Shown here one piece after another: positions 36,626 through 50,750 of a stretch of DNA of 64,000 bases. The translations under genes and the position numbers were made by a program. The stretch is from Escherichia coli (GTDB lineage Bacteria > Pseudomonadota > Gammaproteobacteria > Enterobacterales > Enterobacteriaceae): contig CP089930.1 of the NCBI GenBank assembly GCA_021307345.1, forward strand, positions 2,108,001 to 2,172,000. Reading direction: 5' to 3'. The notes under the pieces were generated by a model. The model searched no databases. It saw only the letters and a program-made list of their open reading frames with translations, and was not told the DNA's origin. How positions within the stretch are numbered: the stretch's first letter is position 1; each line of letters begins with the position of its first letter.

Positions 36626-37171
36626 ATGTCTGAAGCTCCTAAAAAGCGCTGGTACGTCGTTCAGGCGTTTTCCGGTTTTGAAGGCCGCGTAGCAACGTCG
36701 CTGCGTGAGCATATCAAATTACACAACATGGAAGAGTTGTTTGGCGAAGTCATGGTTCCGACTGAAGAAGTCGTTGAGATCCGTGGCGGTCAGCGTCGCA
36801 AAAGCGAACGCAAATTCTTCCCTGGCTACGTCCTCGTTCAGATGGTGATGAACGACGCGAGCTGGCACCTGGTGCGCAGCGTACCGCGTGTGATGGGCTT
36901 CATCGGCGGTACTTCCGATCGTCCTGCGCCAATCAGCGATAAAGAAGTTGATGCGATTATGAACCGCCTGCAGCAGGTTGGTGATAAGCCGCGTCCGAAA
37001 ACGCTGTTTGAACCGGGTGAAATGGTTCGTGTTAATGATGGTCCGTTCGCTGACTTCAACGGCGTCGTTGAAGAGGTGGATTACGAGAAGTCTCGTCTGA
37101 AAGTCTCTGTTTCTATCTTCGGTCGTGCGACCCCGGTAGAGCTGGACTTCAGCCAGGTTGAAAAAGCCTAA
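36626..37171 (+). CDS. nusG: NusG, transcription elongation/termination factor
   Basis: 181-residue factor that increases RNA polymerase processivity, aids Rho termination and links to ribosomal S10. NGN domain at about 1-116 and a C-terminal KOW domain ([28 protein letters not shown] region, about 130-160). Second gene of secE-nusG. Confidence 0.97.
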
Positions 37172-37202
37172 CCCAGCGATCAAAAAAGCGGCGATTTAAT
37201 CG

Positions 37203-37231
37203 TTGCACAAGGCGTGAGATTGGAATACAAT
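37203..37231 (+). promoter_or_regulatory. rplKA promoter (PL11)
   Basis: TTGCAC (37203-37208) and TACAAT (37226-37231) with a 17-bp spacer and GCGC discriminator, about 100 bp before rplK. Confidence 0.85.
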
Positions 37232-37261
37232 TTCGCGCCTTTTGTTTTTATGGGCCTTGCC

Positions 37262-38466
<1,205 letters not shown>

Positions 38467-38488
38467 TACCTTTACGTGGGCGGTGATT

Positions 38489-38517
38489 TTGTCTACAATC
38501 TTACCCCCACGTATAAT
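38489..38517 (+). promoter_or_regulatory. rplJ promoter (PL10) for rplJL-rpoBC
   Basis: TTGTCT (38489-38494) and a perfect TATAAT (38512-38517), 17 bp apart, about 360 bp before rplJ. Confidence 0.92.
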
Positions 38518-38524
38518 GCTTAAT

Positions 38525-38878
38525 GCAGACGTATATCCGAGATATTCGGGTTGTGGCAAGGCGGCAACTGAGTGAGTCGCCAGGAACATAGCTAACTATG
38601 TGACTGGTGCGAACGAAGGAAGCCAACGCCGGCACAAGCTGAATAGCGACGGATAGAAAAGATTTGTTCGTTGGAGCCTGGCCTATCCAGGCCTCCGTCG
38701 AAGACCGCAGGAGTTTCGTAAGAAACTTAATCCCCTGCGTAGACGGTGACAGAACGCTAAGATTATTCTTTTATATTCTGGCTTGTTTCTGCTCACCGTA
38801 ATTAAGACGCTCTCTCCATTTGGAGGAGTGAAGTGAGTTCCAGAGATTTTCTCTGGCAAACATCCAGGAGCAAAGCTA
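38525..38878 (+). promoter_or_regulatory. L10 leader, translational autoregulation region
   Basis: A 354-nt untranslated leader with several stem-loops, including GCCTGGCCTATCCAGGC (38678-38694) and GTTTCGTAAGAAAC (38713-38726). In E. coli the L10-(L7/L12)4 complex binds this leader and represses rplJL translation. No ORF with a ribosome site is present. The rplJ ribosome site CAGGAG lies at about 38867-38872. Confidence 0.8.
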
Positions 38879-39376
38879 ATGGCTTTAAATCTTCAAGACA
38901 AACAAGCGATTGTTGCTGAAGTCAGCGAAGTAGCCAAAGGCGCGCTGTCTGCAGTGGTTGCGGATTCCCGTGGCGTAACTGTAGATAAAATGACTGAACT
39001 GCGTAAAGCAGGTCGCGAAGCTGGCGTATACATGCGTGTTGTTCGTAACACCCTGCTGCGCCGTGCTGTTGAAGGTACTCCGTTCGAGTGCCTGAAAGAC
39101 GCGTTTGTTGGTCCGACCCTGATTGCATACTCTATGGAACACCCGGGCGCTGCAGCTCGTCTGTTCAAAGAGTTCGCGAAAGCGAATGCAAAATTTGAGG
39201 TCAAAGCCGCTGCCTTTGAAGGTGAGCTGATCCCGGCGTCTCAGATCGACCGCCTGGCAACTCTGCCGACCTACGAAGAAGCAATTGCACGCCTGATGGC
39301 AACCATGAAAGAAGCTTCGGCTGGCAAACTGGTTCGTACTCTGGCTGCTGTACGCGATGCGAAAGAAGCTGCTTAA
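38879..39376 (+). CDS. rplJ: RplJ, ribosomal protein L10
   Basis: 165-residue base of the L7/L12 stalk. N-terminal 23S-binding domain, C-terminal helix that carries two L7/L12 dimers. Translation depends on the leader described above. 66 bp before rplL. Confidence 0.98.
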
Positions 39377-39442
39377 TCGCAGTTATCTTTTTAACGCATT
39401 CGCTTACGTATAAACTTATTCTGATATTCAGGAACAATTTAA

Positions 39443-39808
<366 letters not shown>

Positions 39809-39847
39809 GCCAACCCTTCCGGTTGCAGCCTGAGAAATCAGGCTGAT

Positions 39848-39878
39848 GGCTGGTGACTTTTTAGTCACCAGCCTTTTT
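39848..39878 (+). terminator. rplL-rpoB attenuator
   Basis: A 10-bp stem GGCTGGTGAC/GTCACCAGCC with a six-base loop and a TTTTT tail between rplL and rpoB. In E. coli it is partly read through so that about one in five transcripts enters rpoBC. The rest of the 318-bp gap (39879-40126) is known in K-12 to contain an RNase III site; no gene is seen. Confidence 0.9.
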
Positions 39879-40126
39879 GCGCTGTAAGGCGCCAGTAGCG
39901 TTTCACACTGTTTGACTACTGCTGTGCCTTTCAATGCTTGTTTCTATCGACGACTTAATATACTGCGACAGAACTCCCGTTCTGTGTAAATCGCAATGAA
40001 ATGGTTTAAGCGTGATAGCAACAGGCATTGCGGAAAGTATCCATTTTCCGGTCAACAAAATAGTGTTGCACAAACTGTCCGCTCAGTGGACAGATGGGTC
40101 GACTTGTCAGCGAGCTGAGGAACCCT

Positions 40127-43100
40127 ATGGTTTACTCCTATACCGAGAAAAAACGTATTCGTAAGGATTTTGGTAAACGTCCACAAGTTCTGGATGTACC
40201 TTATCTCCTTTCTATCCAGCTTGACTCGTTTCAGAAATTTATCGAGCAAGATCCTGAAGGGCAGTATGGTCTGGAAGCTGCTTTCCGTTCCGTATTCCCG
40301 ATTCAGAGCTACAGCGGTAATTCCGAGCTGCAATACGTCAGCTACCGCCTTGGCGAACCGGTGTTTGACGTCCAGGAATGTCAAATCCGTGGCGTGACCT
40401 ATTCCGCACCGCTGCGCGTTAAACTGCGTCTGGTGATCTATGAGCGCGAAGCGCCGGAAGGCACCGTAAAAGACATTAAAGAACAAGAAGTCTACATGGG
40501 CGAAATTCCGCTCATGACGGACAACGGTACCTTTGTTATCAACGGTACTGAGCGTGTTATCGTTTCTCAGCTGCACCGTAGTCCGGGCGTCTTCTTTGAC
40601 TCCGACAAAGGTAAAACCCACTCTTCGGGTAAAGTGCTGTATAACGCGCGTATCATTCCTTACCGTGGTTCCTGGCTGGACTTCGAATTCGATCCGAAGG
40701 ACAACCTGTTCGTACGTATCGACCGTCGCCGTAAACTGCCTGCGACCATCATTCTGCGTGCACTGAACTACACCACTGAACAGATCCTCGACCTGTTCTT
40801 TGAAAAAGTTATCTTTGAAATCCGTGATAACAAGCTGCAGATGGAACTGGTGCCGGAACGCCTGCGTGGTGAAACTGCATCTTTTGACATCGAAGCTAAC
40901 GGTAAAGTGTACGTAGAAAAAGGCCGCCGTATTACTGCGCGCCACATTCGCCAACTGGAAAAAGACGACGTCAAACTGATTGAAGTTCCGGTTGAGTACA
41001 TCGCAGGTAAAGTGGTCGCTAAAGACTATATTGATGAGTCTACCGGCGAGCTGATCTGCGCAGCGAACATGGAACTGAGCCTGGATCTGTTGGCTAAGCT
41101 GAGCCAGTCTGGTCACAAGCGTATCGAAACGCTGTTTACTAACGATCTGGATCACGGCCCATATATCTCTGAAACCTTACGTGTCGACCCAACTAACGAC
41201 CGTCTGAGCGCACTGGTAGAAATCTACCGCATGATGCGTCCTGGCGAGCCGCCGACTCGTGAAGCTGCTGAAAGCCTGTTCGAGAACCTGTTCTTCTCTG
41301 AAGACCGCTATGATCTGTCTGCGGTTGGTCGTATGAAGTTCAACCGTTCTCTGCTGCGCGAAGAAATCGAAGGTTCCGGTATCCTGAGCAAAGACGACAT
41401 CATTGATGTTATGAAAAAGCTCATTGATATCCGTAACGGTAAAGGCGAAGTCGATGATATCGACCACCTCGGCAACCGTCGTATCCGTTCCGTTGGCGAA
41501 ATGGCGGAAAACCAGTTCCGCGTTGGCCTGGTACGTGTAGAGCGTGCGGTGAAAGAGCGTCTGTCTCTGGGCGATCTGGATACCCTGATGCCTCAGGATA
41601 TGATCAACGCCAAGCCGATTTCCGCAGCAGTGAAAGAGTTCTTCGGTTCCAGCCAGCTGTCTCAGTTTATGGACCAGAACAACCCGCTGTCTGAGATTAC
41701 GCACAAACGTCGTATCTCCGCACTCGGCCCAGGCGGTCTGACCCGTGAACGTGCAGGCTTCGAAGTTCGAGACGTACACCCGACTCACTACGGTCGCGTA
41801 TGTCCAATCGAAACCCCTGAAGGTCCGAACATCGGTCTGATCAACTCTCTGTCCGTGTACGCACAGACTAACGAATACGGCTTCCTTGAGACTCCGTATC
41901 GTAAAGTGACCGACGGTGTTGTAACTGACGAAATTCACTACCTGTCTGCTATCGAAGAAGGTAACTACGTTATCGCCCAGGCGAACTCCAACCTGGATGA
42001 AGAAGGCCACTTCGTAGAAGACCTGGTAACTTGCCGTAGTAAAGGCGAATCCAGCTTGTTCAGCCGCGACCAGGTTGACTACATGGACGTATCCACCCAG
42101 CAGGTGGTATCCGTCGGTGCGTCCCTGATCCCGTTCCTTGAACACGATGACGCCAACCGTGCATTGATGGGTGCGAACATGCAACGTCAGGCCGTTCCGA
42201 CTCTGCGTGCTGATAAGCCGCTGGTTGGTACGGGTATGGAACGTGCTGTTGCCGTTGACTCCGGTGTAACTGCGGTTGCTAAACGTGGCGGTGTTGTCCA
42301 GTACGTGGATGCTTCCCGTATCGTTATCAAAGTTAACGAAGATGAGATGTATCCGGGTGAAGCAGGTATCGACATCTACAACCTGACCAAATACACCCGT
42401 TCGAACCAGAACACCTGTATCAACCAGATGCCGTGTGTGTCTCTGGGTGAACCGGTAGAACGTGGCGACGTGCTGGCAGACGGTCCGTCCACCGACCTCG
42501 GTGAACTGGCGCTCGGTCAGAACATGCGCGTGGCGTTCATGCCGTGGAATGGTTACAACTTCGAAGACTCCATCCTCGTATCCGAGCGTGTTGTTCAGGA
42601 AGACCGTTTCACCACTATTCACATCCAGGAACTGGCGTGTGTGTCCCGTGACACCAAGCTGGGGCCGGAAGAGATCACCGCTGACATCCCGAACGTGGGT
42701 GAAGCTGCGCTCTCCAAACTGGATGAATCCGGTATCGTTTACATTGGTGCGGAAGTAACCGGTGGCGACATTCTGGTTGGTAAGGTAACGCCGAAAGGTG
42801 AAACTCAGCTGACCCCAGAAGAAAAACTGCTGCGTGCGATCTTCGGTGAGAAAGCGTCTGACGTTAAAGACTCTTCTCTGCGCGTACCAAACGGTGTATC
42901 CGGTACGGTTATCGACGTTCAGGTCTTTACTCGCGATGGCGTAGAAAAAGACAAACGTGCGCTGGAAATCGAAGAAATGCAGCTCAAACAGGCGAAGAAA
43001 GACCTGTCTGAAGAACTGCAGATCCTCGAAGCGGGTCTGTTCAGCCGTATCCGTGCTGTGCTGGTAGCCGGTGGCGTTGAAGCTGAGAAGCTCGACAAAC

Positions 43101-44155
43101 TGCCGCGCGATCGCTGGCTGGAGCTGGGCCTGACCGACGAAGAGAAACAAAATCAGCTGGAACAGCTGGCTGAGCAGTATGACGAACTGAAACACGAGTT
43201 CGAGAAGAAACTCGAAGCGAAACGCCGCAAAATCACCCAGGGCGACGATCTGGCACCGGGCGTGCTGAAGATTGTTAAGGTATATCTGGCGGTTAAACGC
43301 CGTATCCAGCCTGGTGACAAGATGGCAGGTCGTCACGGTAACAAGGGTGTAATTTCTAAGATCAACCCGATCGAAGATATGCCTTACGATGAAAACGGTA
43401 CGCCGGTAGACATCGTACTGAACCCGCTAGGCGTACCGTCTCGTATGAACATCGGTCAGATTCTGGAAACCCACCTGGGTATGGCTGCGAAAGGTATCGG
43501 CGACAAGATCAACGCCATGCTGAAACAGCAGCAAGAAGTCGCGAAACTGCGCGAGTTCATCCAGCGTGCGTACGATCTGGGCGCTGACGTTCGTCAGAAA
43601 GTTGACCTGAGTACCTTCAGCGATGAAGAAGTTATGCGTCTGGCTGAAAACCTGCGCAAAGGTATGCCGATCGCAACGCCGGTGTTCGACGGTGCGAAAG
43701 AAGCAGAAATTAAAGAGCTGCTGAAACTTGGCGACCTGCCGACTTCTGGTCAGATCCGCCTGTACGACGGCCGCACTGGTGAACAGTTCGAACGTCCGGT
43801 AACCGTAGGTTACATGTACATGCTGAAACTGAACCACCTGGTCGACGATAAGATGCACGCGCGTTCCACTGGTTCTTACAGTCTGGTTACTCAGCAGCCG
43901 CTGGGTGGTAAGGCACAGTTCGGTGGTCAGCGTTTCGGGGAGATGGAAGTGTGGGCGCTGGAAGCATACGGCGCGGCATACACTCTGCAGGAAATGCTCA
44001 CCGTTAAGTCTGATGACGTAAACGGTCGTACCAAGATGTATAAGAACATCGTGGACGGCAACCATCAGATGGAGCCGGGCATGCCAGAATCCTTCAACGT
44101 ATTGTTGAAAGAGATTCGTTCGCTGGGTATCAACATCGAACTGGAAGACGAGTAA
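40127..44155 (+). CDS. rpoB: RpoB, RNA polymerase beta subunit
   Basis: 1342-residue catalytic subunit. I use the ATG at 40127 ([13 protein letters not shown]) behind GAGG (40117-40120); an ATG at 40094 adds 11 unrelated residues. The rifampicin-binding cluster is wild type: [13 protein letters not shown]...[14 protein letters not shown] keeps Ser, Asp, His, Arg and Ser at the usual resistance positions (512, 516, 526, 529, 531), as does [14 protein letters not shown]. Cotranscribed with rpoC 76 bp downstream. Confidence 0.98.
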
Positions 44156-44231
44156 TTCTCGCTCAAACAGGTCACTGCTGTCGGGGTAAAACCCGGCAGC
44201 GGATTGTGCTAACTCCGACGGGAGCAAATCC

Positions 44232-47200
44232 GTGAAAGATTTATTAAAGTTTCTGAAAGCGCAGACTAAAACCGAAGAGTTTGATGCGATCAAAATTGCT
44301 CTGGCATCGCCAGACATGATCCGTTCATGGTCTTTCGGTGAAGTTAAAAAGCCGGAAACCATCAACTACCGTACGTTCAAACCTGAGCGTGACGGCCTTT
44401 TCTGCGCCCGTATCTTTGGGCCGGTAAAAGACTACGAGTGCCTGTGCGGTAAGTACAAGCGCCTGAAACACCGTGGCGTTATCTGTGAGAAGTGCGGCGT
44501 TGAAGTGACCCAGACCAAAGTACGCCGTGAGCGTATGGGCCACATCGAGCTGGCTTCTCCGACTGCGCACATCTGGTTCCTGAAATCTCTGCCGTCCCGT
44601 ATCGGCCTGCTGCTCGATATGCCGCTGCGCGATATCGAACGCGTGCTGTACTTCGAATCCTATGTGGTAATCGAAGGCGGTATGACCAACCTGGAACGCC
44701 AGCAGATCCTGACTGAAGAGCAGTATCTGGACGCGCTGGAAGAGTTCGGTGACGAATTCGACGCGAAAATGGGGGCGGAAGCAATCCAGGCTCTGCTGAA
44801 GAGCATGGATCTGGAGCAAGAGTGCGAACAGCTGCGTGAAGAGCTGAACGAAACTAACTCCGAAACCAAGCGCAAGAAGCTGACCAAGCGTATCAAACTG
44901 CTGGAAGCGTTCGTTCAGTCTGGTAACAAGCCAGAGTGGATGATCCTGACCGTTCTGCCGGTACTGCCGCCAGATCTACGTCCGCTGGTTCCGCTGGATG
45001 GTGGTCGTTTCGCGACTTCTGACCTGAACGATCTGTATCGTCGCGTCATTAACCGTAACAACCGTCTGAAACGTCTGCTGGATCTGGCTGCGCCGGACAT
45101 CATCGTACGTAACGAAAAACGTATGCTGCAGGAAGCGGTAGACGCCCTGCTGGATAACGGTCGTCGCGGTCGTGCGATCACCGGTTCTAACAAGCGTCCT
45201 CTGAAATCTTTGGCCGACATGATCAAAGGTAAACAGGGTCGTTTCCGTCAGAACCTGCTCGGTAAGCGTGTTGACTACTCCGGTCGTTCTGTAATCACCG
45301 TAGGTCCATACCTGCGTCTGCATCAGTGCGGTCTGCCGAAGAAAATGGCGCTGGAGCTGTTCAAACCGTTCATCTACGGCAAGCTGGAACTGCGTGGTCT
45401 TGCTACCACCATTAAAGCTGCGAAGAAAATGGTTGAGCGCGAAGAAGCTGTCGTTTGGGATATCCTGGACGAAGTTATCCGCGAACACCCGGTACTGCTA
45501 AACCGTGCACCGACTCTGCACCGTCTGGGTATCCAGGCATTTGAACCGGTACTGATCGAAGGTAAAGCTATCCAGCTGCACCCGCTGGTTTGTGCGGCAT
45601 ATAACGCCGACTTCGATGGTGACCAGATGGCTGTTCACGTACCGCTGACGCTGGAAGCCCAGCTGGAAGCGCGTGCGCTGATGATGTCTACCAACAACAT
45701 CCTGTCCCCGGCGAACGGCGAACCAATCATCGTTCCGTCTCAGGACGTTGTACTGGGTCTGTACTACATGACCCGTGACTGTGTTAACGCCAAAGGCGAA
45801 GGCATGGTGCTGACTGGCCCGAAAGAAGCAGAACGTATTTATCGCGCTGGCCTGGCCTCTCTGCATGCGCGCGTTAAAGTGCGTATCACTGAATACGAAA
45901 AAGATGCTAACGGTGAATTAGTAGCGAAAACCAGCCTGAAGGACACGACCGTTGGCCGTGCCATTCTGTGGATGATTGTACCGAAAGGTCTGCCTTACTC
46001 CATCGTCAACCAGGCGCTGGGTAAAAAAGCAATCTCCAAAATGCTGAACACCTGCTACCGCATTCTCGGCTTGAAACCGACCGTTATTTTTGCGGACCAG
46101 ATCATGTACACCGGCTTTGCATATGCAGCGCGTTCCGGTGCATCGGTTGGTATCGATGACATGGTCATCCCGGAGAAGAAACACGAAATCATCTCCGAGG
46201 CAGAAGCAGAAGTTGCTGAAATTCAGGAGCAGTTCCAGTCTGGTCTGGTAACTGCGGGCGAACGCTACAACAAAGTTATCGATATCTGGGCTGCGGCGAA
46301 CGATCGTGTATCCAAAGCGATGATGGATAACCTGCAAACTGAAACCGTTATTAACCGTGACGGTCAGGAAGAGAAGCAGGTTTCCTTCAACAGCATCTAC
46401 ATGATGGCCGACTCCGGTGCGCGTGGTTCTGCGGCACAGATTCGTCAGCTTGCTGGTATGCGTGGTCTGATGGCGAAGCCGGATGGCTCCATCATCGAAA
46501 CGCCAATCACCGCGAACTTCCGTGAAGGTCTGAACGTACTCCAGTACTTCATCTCCACCCACGGTGCTCGTAAAGGTCTGGCGGATACCGCACTGAAAAC
46601 TGCGAACTCCGGTTACCTGACTCGTCGTCTGGTTGACGTGGCGCAGGACCTGGTGGTTACTGAAGACGATTGTGGTACTCATGAAGGTATCATGATGACT
46701 CCGGTTATCGAGGGTGGCGATGTTAAAGAGCCGCTGCGCGATCGCGTACTGGGTCGTGTAACTGCAGAAGACGTTCTGAAGCCGGGTACTGCCGATATCC
46801 TCGTTCCGCGCAACACGCTGCTGCATGAACAGTGGTGTGACCTGCTGGAAGAGAACTCTGTCGACGCGGTTAAAGTACGTTCTGTTGTATCCTGTGACAC
46901 CGACTTTGGTGTATGTGCGCACTGCTACGGTCGTGACCTGGCGCGTGGCCACATCATCAACAAAGGTGAAGCAATCGGTGTTATCGCGGCACAGTCCATC
47001 GGTGAACCGGGTACTCAGCTGACCATGCGTACGTTCCACATCGGTGGTGCGGCGTCCCGTGCGGCTGCTGAATCCAGCATCCAGGTGAAAAACAAAGGTA
47101 GCATCAAGCTCAGCAACGTGAAGTCGGTTGTGAACTCCAGCGGTAAACTGGTTATCACTTCCCGTAACACCGAACTGAAACTGATCGACGAATTTGGTCG

Positions 47201-48455
47201 TACCAAAGAAAGCTACAAAGTGCCTTACGGTGCGGTACTGGCGAAAGGTGATGGCGAACAGGTTGCAGGCGGCGAAACCGTTGCAAACTGGGACCCGCAC
47301 ACCATGCCGGTTATCACTGAAGTAAGCGGTTTTGTTCGCTTCACCGATATGATTGACGGTCAGACCATTACTCGTCAGACCGACGAACTGACCGGTCTGT
47401 CTTCGCTGGTAGTTCTGGATTCCGCAGAACGTACCGCAGGTGGTAAAGATCTGCGTCCGGCACTGAAAATCGTTGATGCTCAGGGTAACGACGTTCTGAT
47501 CCCTGGTACTGATATGCCTGCGCAGTACTTCCTGCCGGGTAAAGCGATTGTTCAGCTGGAAGATGGCGTACAGATCAGCTCTGGTGACACCCTGGCGCGT
47601 ATTCCGCAGGAATCTGGCGGTACTAAGGACATCACCGGTGGTCTGCCGCGCGTTGCGGATCTGTTCGAAGCACGTCGTCCGAAAGAGCCGGCAATCCTGG
47701 CTGAAATCAGCGGTGTCGTTTCCTTCGGTAAAGAAACCAAAGGTAAACGTCGTCTGGTTATCACTCCGGTAGACGGCAGCGAACCTTACGAAGAGATGAT
47801 TCCGAAATGGCGTCAGCTCAACGTGTTCGAAGGTGAACGTGTAGAACGTGGTGACGTCATTTCCGATGGTCCGGAAGCGCCGCACGACATTCTGCGTCTG
47901 CGTGGTGTTCATGCTGTGACTCGTTACATCGTTAACGAAGTACAGGACGTATACCGTCTGCAGGGCGTTAAGATTAACGATAAACACATCGAAGTTATCG
48001 TTCGTCAGATGCTGCGTAAAGCCACCATCGTTAACGCGGGTAGCTCCGACTTCCTGGAAGGCGAACAGGTTGAATACTCTCGCGTCAAGATCGCAAACCG
48101 CGAACTGGAAGCGAACGGCAAAGTGGGTGCAACTTATGCCCGCGATCTGCTGGGTATCACCAAAGCGTCTCTGGCAACCGAGTCGTTCATCTCTGCGGCA
48201 TCGTTCCAGGAGACCACTCGCGTACTGACCGAAGCAGCTGTTGCGGGCAAACGCGATGAACTGCGCGGTCTGAAAGAGAACGTTATCGTAGGTCGTCTGA
48301 TCCCGGCAGGTACGGGTTATGCGTATCACCAGGATCGTATGCGCCGCCGTGCTGCGGGCGAAGCTCCGGCTGCACCGCAGGTGACTGCAGAAGACGCGTC
48401 TGCCAGCTTGGCAGAACTGCTGAACGCAGGTCTGGGCGGTTCTGATAACGAGTAA
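44232..48455 (+). CDS. rpoC: RpoC, RNA polymerase beta' subunit
   Basis: 1407-residue catalytic subunit with a GTG start at 44232 behind GGGAG. The N-terminal zinc-binding cysteines [19 protein letters not shown] are at about 70-88, and the catalytic Mg motif NADFDGDQM at about 458-466. A second zinc site ([11 protein letters not shown]) lies near 890 and a trigger loop with [13 protein letters not shown] near 925. Ends in the TAA before a strong terminator. Confidence 0.98.
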   Translation: MKDLLKFLKAQTKTEEFDAIKIALASPDMIRSWSFGEVKKPETINYRTFKPERDGLFCARIFGPVKDYECLCGKYKRLKHRGVICEKCGVEVTQTKVRRERMGHIELASPTAHIWFLKSLPSRIGLLLDMPLRDIERVLYFESYVVIEGGMTNLERQQILTEEQYLDALEEFGDEFDAKMGAEAIQALLKSMDLEQECEQLREELNETNSETKRKKLTKRIKLLEAFVQSGNKPEWMILTVLPVLPPDLRPLVPLDGGRFATSDLNDLYRRVINRNNRLKRLLDLAAPDIIVRNEKRMLQEAVDALLDNGRRGRAITGSNKRPLKSLADMIKGKQGRFRQNLLGKRVDYSGRSVITVGPYLRLHQCGLPKKMALELFKPFIYGKLELRGLATTIKAAKKMVEREEAVVWDILDEVIREHPVLLNRAPTLHRLGIQAFEPVLIEGKAIQLHPLVCAAYNADFDGDQMAVHVPLTLEAQLEARALMMSTNNILSPANGEPIIVPSQDVVLGLYYMTRDCVNAKGEGMVLTGPKEAERIYRAGLASLHARVKVRITEYEKDANGELVAKTSLKDTTVGRAILWMIVPKGLPYSIVNQALGKKAISKMLNTCYRILGLKPTVIFADQIMYTGFAYAARSGASVGIDDMVIPEKKHEIISEAEAEVAEIQEQFQSGLVTAGERYNKVIDIWAAANDRVSKAMMDNLQTETVINRDGQEEKQVSFNSIYMMADSGARGSAAQIRQLAGMRGLMAKPDGSIIETPITANFREGLNVLQYFISTHGARKGLADTALKTANSGYLTRRLVDVAQDLVVTEDDCGTHEGIMMTPVIEGGDVKEPLRDRVLGRVTAEDVLKPGTADILVPRNTLLHEQWCDLLEENSVDAVKVRSVVSCDTDFGVCAHCYGRDLARGHIINKGEAIGVIAAQSIGEPGTQLTMRTFHIGGAASRAAAESSIQVKNKGSIKLSNVKSVVNSSGKLVITSRNTELKLIDEFGRTKESYKVPYGAVLAKGDGEQVAGGETVANWDPHTMPVITEVSGFVRFTDMIDGQTITRQTDELTGLSSLVVLDSAERTAGGKDLRPALKIVDAQGNDVLIPGTDMPAQYFLPGKAIVQLEDGVQISSGDTLARIPQESGGTKDITGGLPRVADLFEARRPKEPAILAEISGVVSFGKETKGKRRLVITPVDGSEPYEEMIPKWRQLNVFEGERVERGDVISDGPEAPHDILRLRGVHAVTRYIVNEVQDVYRLQGVKINDKHIEVIVRQMLRKATIVNAGSSDFLEGEQVEYSRVKIANRELEANGKVGATYARDLLGITKASLATESFISAASFQETTRVLTEAAVAGKRDELRGLKENVIVGRLIPAGTGYAYHQDRMRRRAAGEAPAAPQVTAEDASASLAELLNAGLGGSDNE

Positions 48456-48480
48456 TCGTTAATCCGCAAATAACGTAAAA

Positions 48481-48501
48481 ACCCGCTTCGGCGGGTTTTT
48501 T
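48481..48501 (+). terminator. rpoC operon terminator
   Basis: ACCCGC/GCGGGT stem with a TTCG tetraloop followed by a T run, 25 bp after rpoC. Confidence 0.95.
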
Positions 48502-48667
48502 TATGGGGGCGATTCAGGAAAAGACCATTTATCAGAATATTTAACGAATTTCTGGATGCTCATAATAAATGTAAAGCTGGCTAACATCCTGAAACTGACT
48601 GAACTAATTGAGTCAAAGTTGGCAAGGATTCGATACTATTCCCGTGTAACTTTCTTAAGGAACGAGA

Positions 48668-49207
48668 ATGAAACAGGAAGTAGAGAAGTGGCGGCCTTTT
48701 GAACATCCGGATGGTAACGTTCGTGATTTATCGTTTCTTGATGCTCATCAGGCCGTCTACGTTCAGCATCATGAGGGCAAAGAGCCTTTAGAGTATCGCT
48801 TTTGGGTTACCTACCCTCTTCACTGTTTCACAAAAGATTATGAACATCAGACGAACGAAGAAAAACTATCGTTAATGTATTATGCGCCTAAAGAATCTCG
48901 CCCCTTCTGCCAGCATCGCTATAACTTAGCGCGTATGCACTTAAAAAGAGCTATTTTGGCGCAGCCAGAATGCAAAGTTATTCATGCCGGGTATGGTAGT
49001 TATGCCGTGATTGAAGTGGAGTTAGAGGGAGGAGAAAAGAAATTTTACTTTGTTGCGTTCAAAGTTTTTAGAGAAAAGAAAAAACTACGCTTGCATGTAA
49101 CTAGTGCTTATCCCATTTCTGAAAAACAGAAAGGTAAAGCAGTGAAATTTTTTACCATCGCCTACAACCTATTAAGAAATAAGTCGCTTCCTCAGCCCTC
49201 AAAATAA
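48668..49207 (+). CDS. yjaZ: YjaZ (HtrC), stationary-phase growth adaptation protein
   Basis: A 179-residue soluble protein with many basic and aromatic residues and no signal or membrane segment. I recognise it by sequence and by position after rpoC as E. coli YjaZ, once named HtrC because mutants grow poorly at high temperature. Its biochemical function is not known. It has an AAGGAACG ribosome site just before the ATG, its own promoter region (not resolved), and a hairpin terminator right after its stop. Codon use is ordinary, unlike the highly biased rpoBC before it. Confidence 0.85.
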   Translation: MKQEVEKWRPFEHPDGNVRDLSFLDAHQAVYVQHHEGKEPLEYRFWVTYPLHCFTKDYEHQTNEEKLSLMYYAPKESRPFCQHRYNLARMHLKRAILAQPECKVIHAGYGSYAVIEVELEGGEKKFYFVAFKVFREKKKLRLHVTSAYPISEKQKGKAVKFFTIAYNLLRNKSLPQPSK

Positions 49208-49208
49208 C

Positions 49209-49369
49209 AAAACCCACCTTAAGGTGGGTTTCGCCAGAGAATCATCTCTGGTATTCAGAACGCCATTACCGGACTTTGCCTTGACCTTGCGATAATCGCA
49301 GGTTGCGGGATGTCTGAATTTCTTCAGTCTGCTGCATCCAGGAAGATGAGAACATGTGTTCTTATTTTC
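49209..49369 (-). ncRNA. sroH: SroH-like small RNA
   Basis: The minus strand has a good promoter, TTGTAA (49399-49404) and TATGAT (49376-49381) with exactly 17 bp between, predicting a start near 49369. The transcript would end at the AACCCACC/GGTGGGTT hairpin (49211-49230) with a T-rich tail, giving about 161 nt. E. coli SroH is known from this strand between yjaZ and thiH and has about this size. No function is assigned. The remaining gap 49405-49616 shows no gene. Confidence 0.65.
49211..49230. terminator. Bidirectional terminator for yjaZ and sroH
   Basis: Perfect AACCCACCTT/AAGGTGGGTT palindrome. On the plus strand it follows the yjaZ stop by 3 bp and is followed by TTTCG counting the stem end; on the minus strand it ends sroH with TTTTGTTATTTT. 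Confidence 0.8.
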
Positions 49370-49616
49370 GTCTGTATCATAGTCGAGTATTTACTCTCTT
49401 ACAATCAGATCTCTTTCATTGTTCAACAGGTAGTGACTCCAGACTTTGCATTGTGAAATTTTTAAGAAAGGCAGGGCGAAACGAGGAAGAAGCTTTTCGC
49501 CCTGGACAACATTCCTGCTGACGGTACTACCATAAAAAAACGCAACGCTTTCAACAACCTTCCGTTTTTCATCTTCCGTAGCAGCTCGGAATAAATTTAC
49601 GTTCTTACATTCTGTC

Positions 49617-50750
49617 TCATGGCCTTTGCGAGGCGCGTCCCAGATAGTTGTCCCAGTCTTTCCATATCGGCTGCAAACCCTGAGCGATTAATGCGGCAGC
49701 AACCGTTTCAGGTCGGCGATCGTCGTGCGGTGAGAACTGTTCCAGCTCGGGGTGATTGTCGGCATAGCCACCTGGCTGCGTTTTCGAGAAGGCGCTGACG
49801 TTATTAATTGCCAGCGGAATAACGCGATCGCGAAACCACGGTGATTCCCGCGTGGAGAGTGAGAGTTCAATCTCCGGCGCAAGCAGACGGAAGGCGCAGA
49901 TGGTTTGCACTAACTGGCGTTCATCCATAATCGACGCAGGCTCAATCCCGCCAGTACACGGGCGCAGGCGCGGGAAGGAGACGGAATAACGACTTTGCCA
50001 GTAATGCTGTTGCAGCCACAGTAAATGCTCGGCAACCATATAGCAGTCAACTCGCCAGCTGTCAGAAAGGCCGATTAGCGCGCCGAGGCCTATCTTATCA
50101 ATCCCCGCGCGACCCAGCCGATCCGGCGTTTCCAGTCGCCAGAAAAAGTCCTGTTTTTTACCTTTCAGATGATGGCGGGCATATGTCGCCTCGTGATACG
50201 TCTCCTGATAAACCATTACCCCATCGAGACCAAGTTGCTTTAACTCGGCGTATTCCGCTTCCGCCAGCGGCTGTACTTCCATCTGTAGTGAAGAGAACTG
50301 TTCACGCAGGGCAGGGAGATGACGACGAAAGTAATCCATTCCCACTTTTGCCTGATGTTCACCAGTGACCAGCAACAGATGCTCAAAGCCCATTTCCCGA
50401 ATAGCGGCGCTTTCTCTGGCGATATCTGCTTCATCCAGCGTTTTGCGCTTGATGCGATTGCTCATGGAAAATCCACAGTACGTGCAGTCGTTAGCGCAAA
50501 GATTGGAAAGATAAAGCGGGACGTAGAAGCTGACGACGTTGCCAAATCGCTGACGAGTCAGACGCTGCGCCCGTTGAGCCAGTGGTTCCAGGTATTCACT
50601 GGCGGCTGGCGATAACAGCGCCATCATGTCGTCGCGGGTAAGTGGCGCTGTACTCAGCGCCCGCTCTACGTCAGCAGCCGTTTTGCTGTTGATACGCAGG
50701 CGGATGTCGTCCCAGTCCAGTTGCCGCCAGCGGTCGCTGAAGGTTTTCAT
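49617..50750 (-). CDS. thiH: ThiH, tyrosine lyase (radical SAM)
   Basis: Radical-SAM enzyme that cleaves tyrosine to dehydroglycine and p-cresol, giving the imine used by ThiG for the thiazole of thiamin. 377 residues. The cluster motif [10 protein letters not shown] (CX3CX2C) is near residues 85-92. Last gene of thiCEFSGH; its start overlaps the thiG stop by 4 bp. Confidence 0.96.
   Translation of the reverse strand: MKTFSDRWRQLDWDDIRLRINSKTAADVERALSTAPLTRDDMMALLSPAASEYLEPLAQRAQRLTRQRFGNVVSFYVPLYLSNLCANDCTYCGFSMSNRIKRKTLDEADIARESAAIREMGFEHLLLVTGEHQAKVGMDYFRRHLPALREQFSSLQMEVQPLAEAEYAELKQLGLDGVMVYQETYHEATYARHHLKGKKQDFFWRLETPDRLGRAGIDKIGLGALIGLSDSWRVDCYMVAEHLLWLQQHYWQSRYSVSFPRLRPCTGGIEPASIMDERQLVQTICAFRLLAPEIELSLSTRESPWFRDRVIPLAINNVSAFSKTQPGGYADNHPELEQFSPHDDRRPETVAAALIAQGLQPIWKDWDNYLGRASQRP

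Noticed and set aside
41177-43336. Very long antisense reading frames opposite rpoB, rpoC (45918-48329), tufB (34812-35921) and rplKA (37276-38589)
   Set aside because: These follow from extreme codon bias of highly expressed genes, which removes stop codons on the opposite strand. They lack ribosome sites and resemble no protein; composition is low in ordinary core residues.
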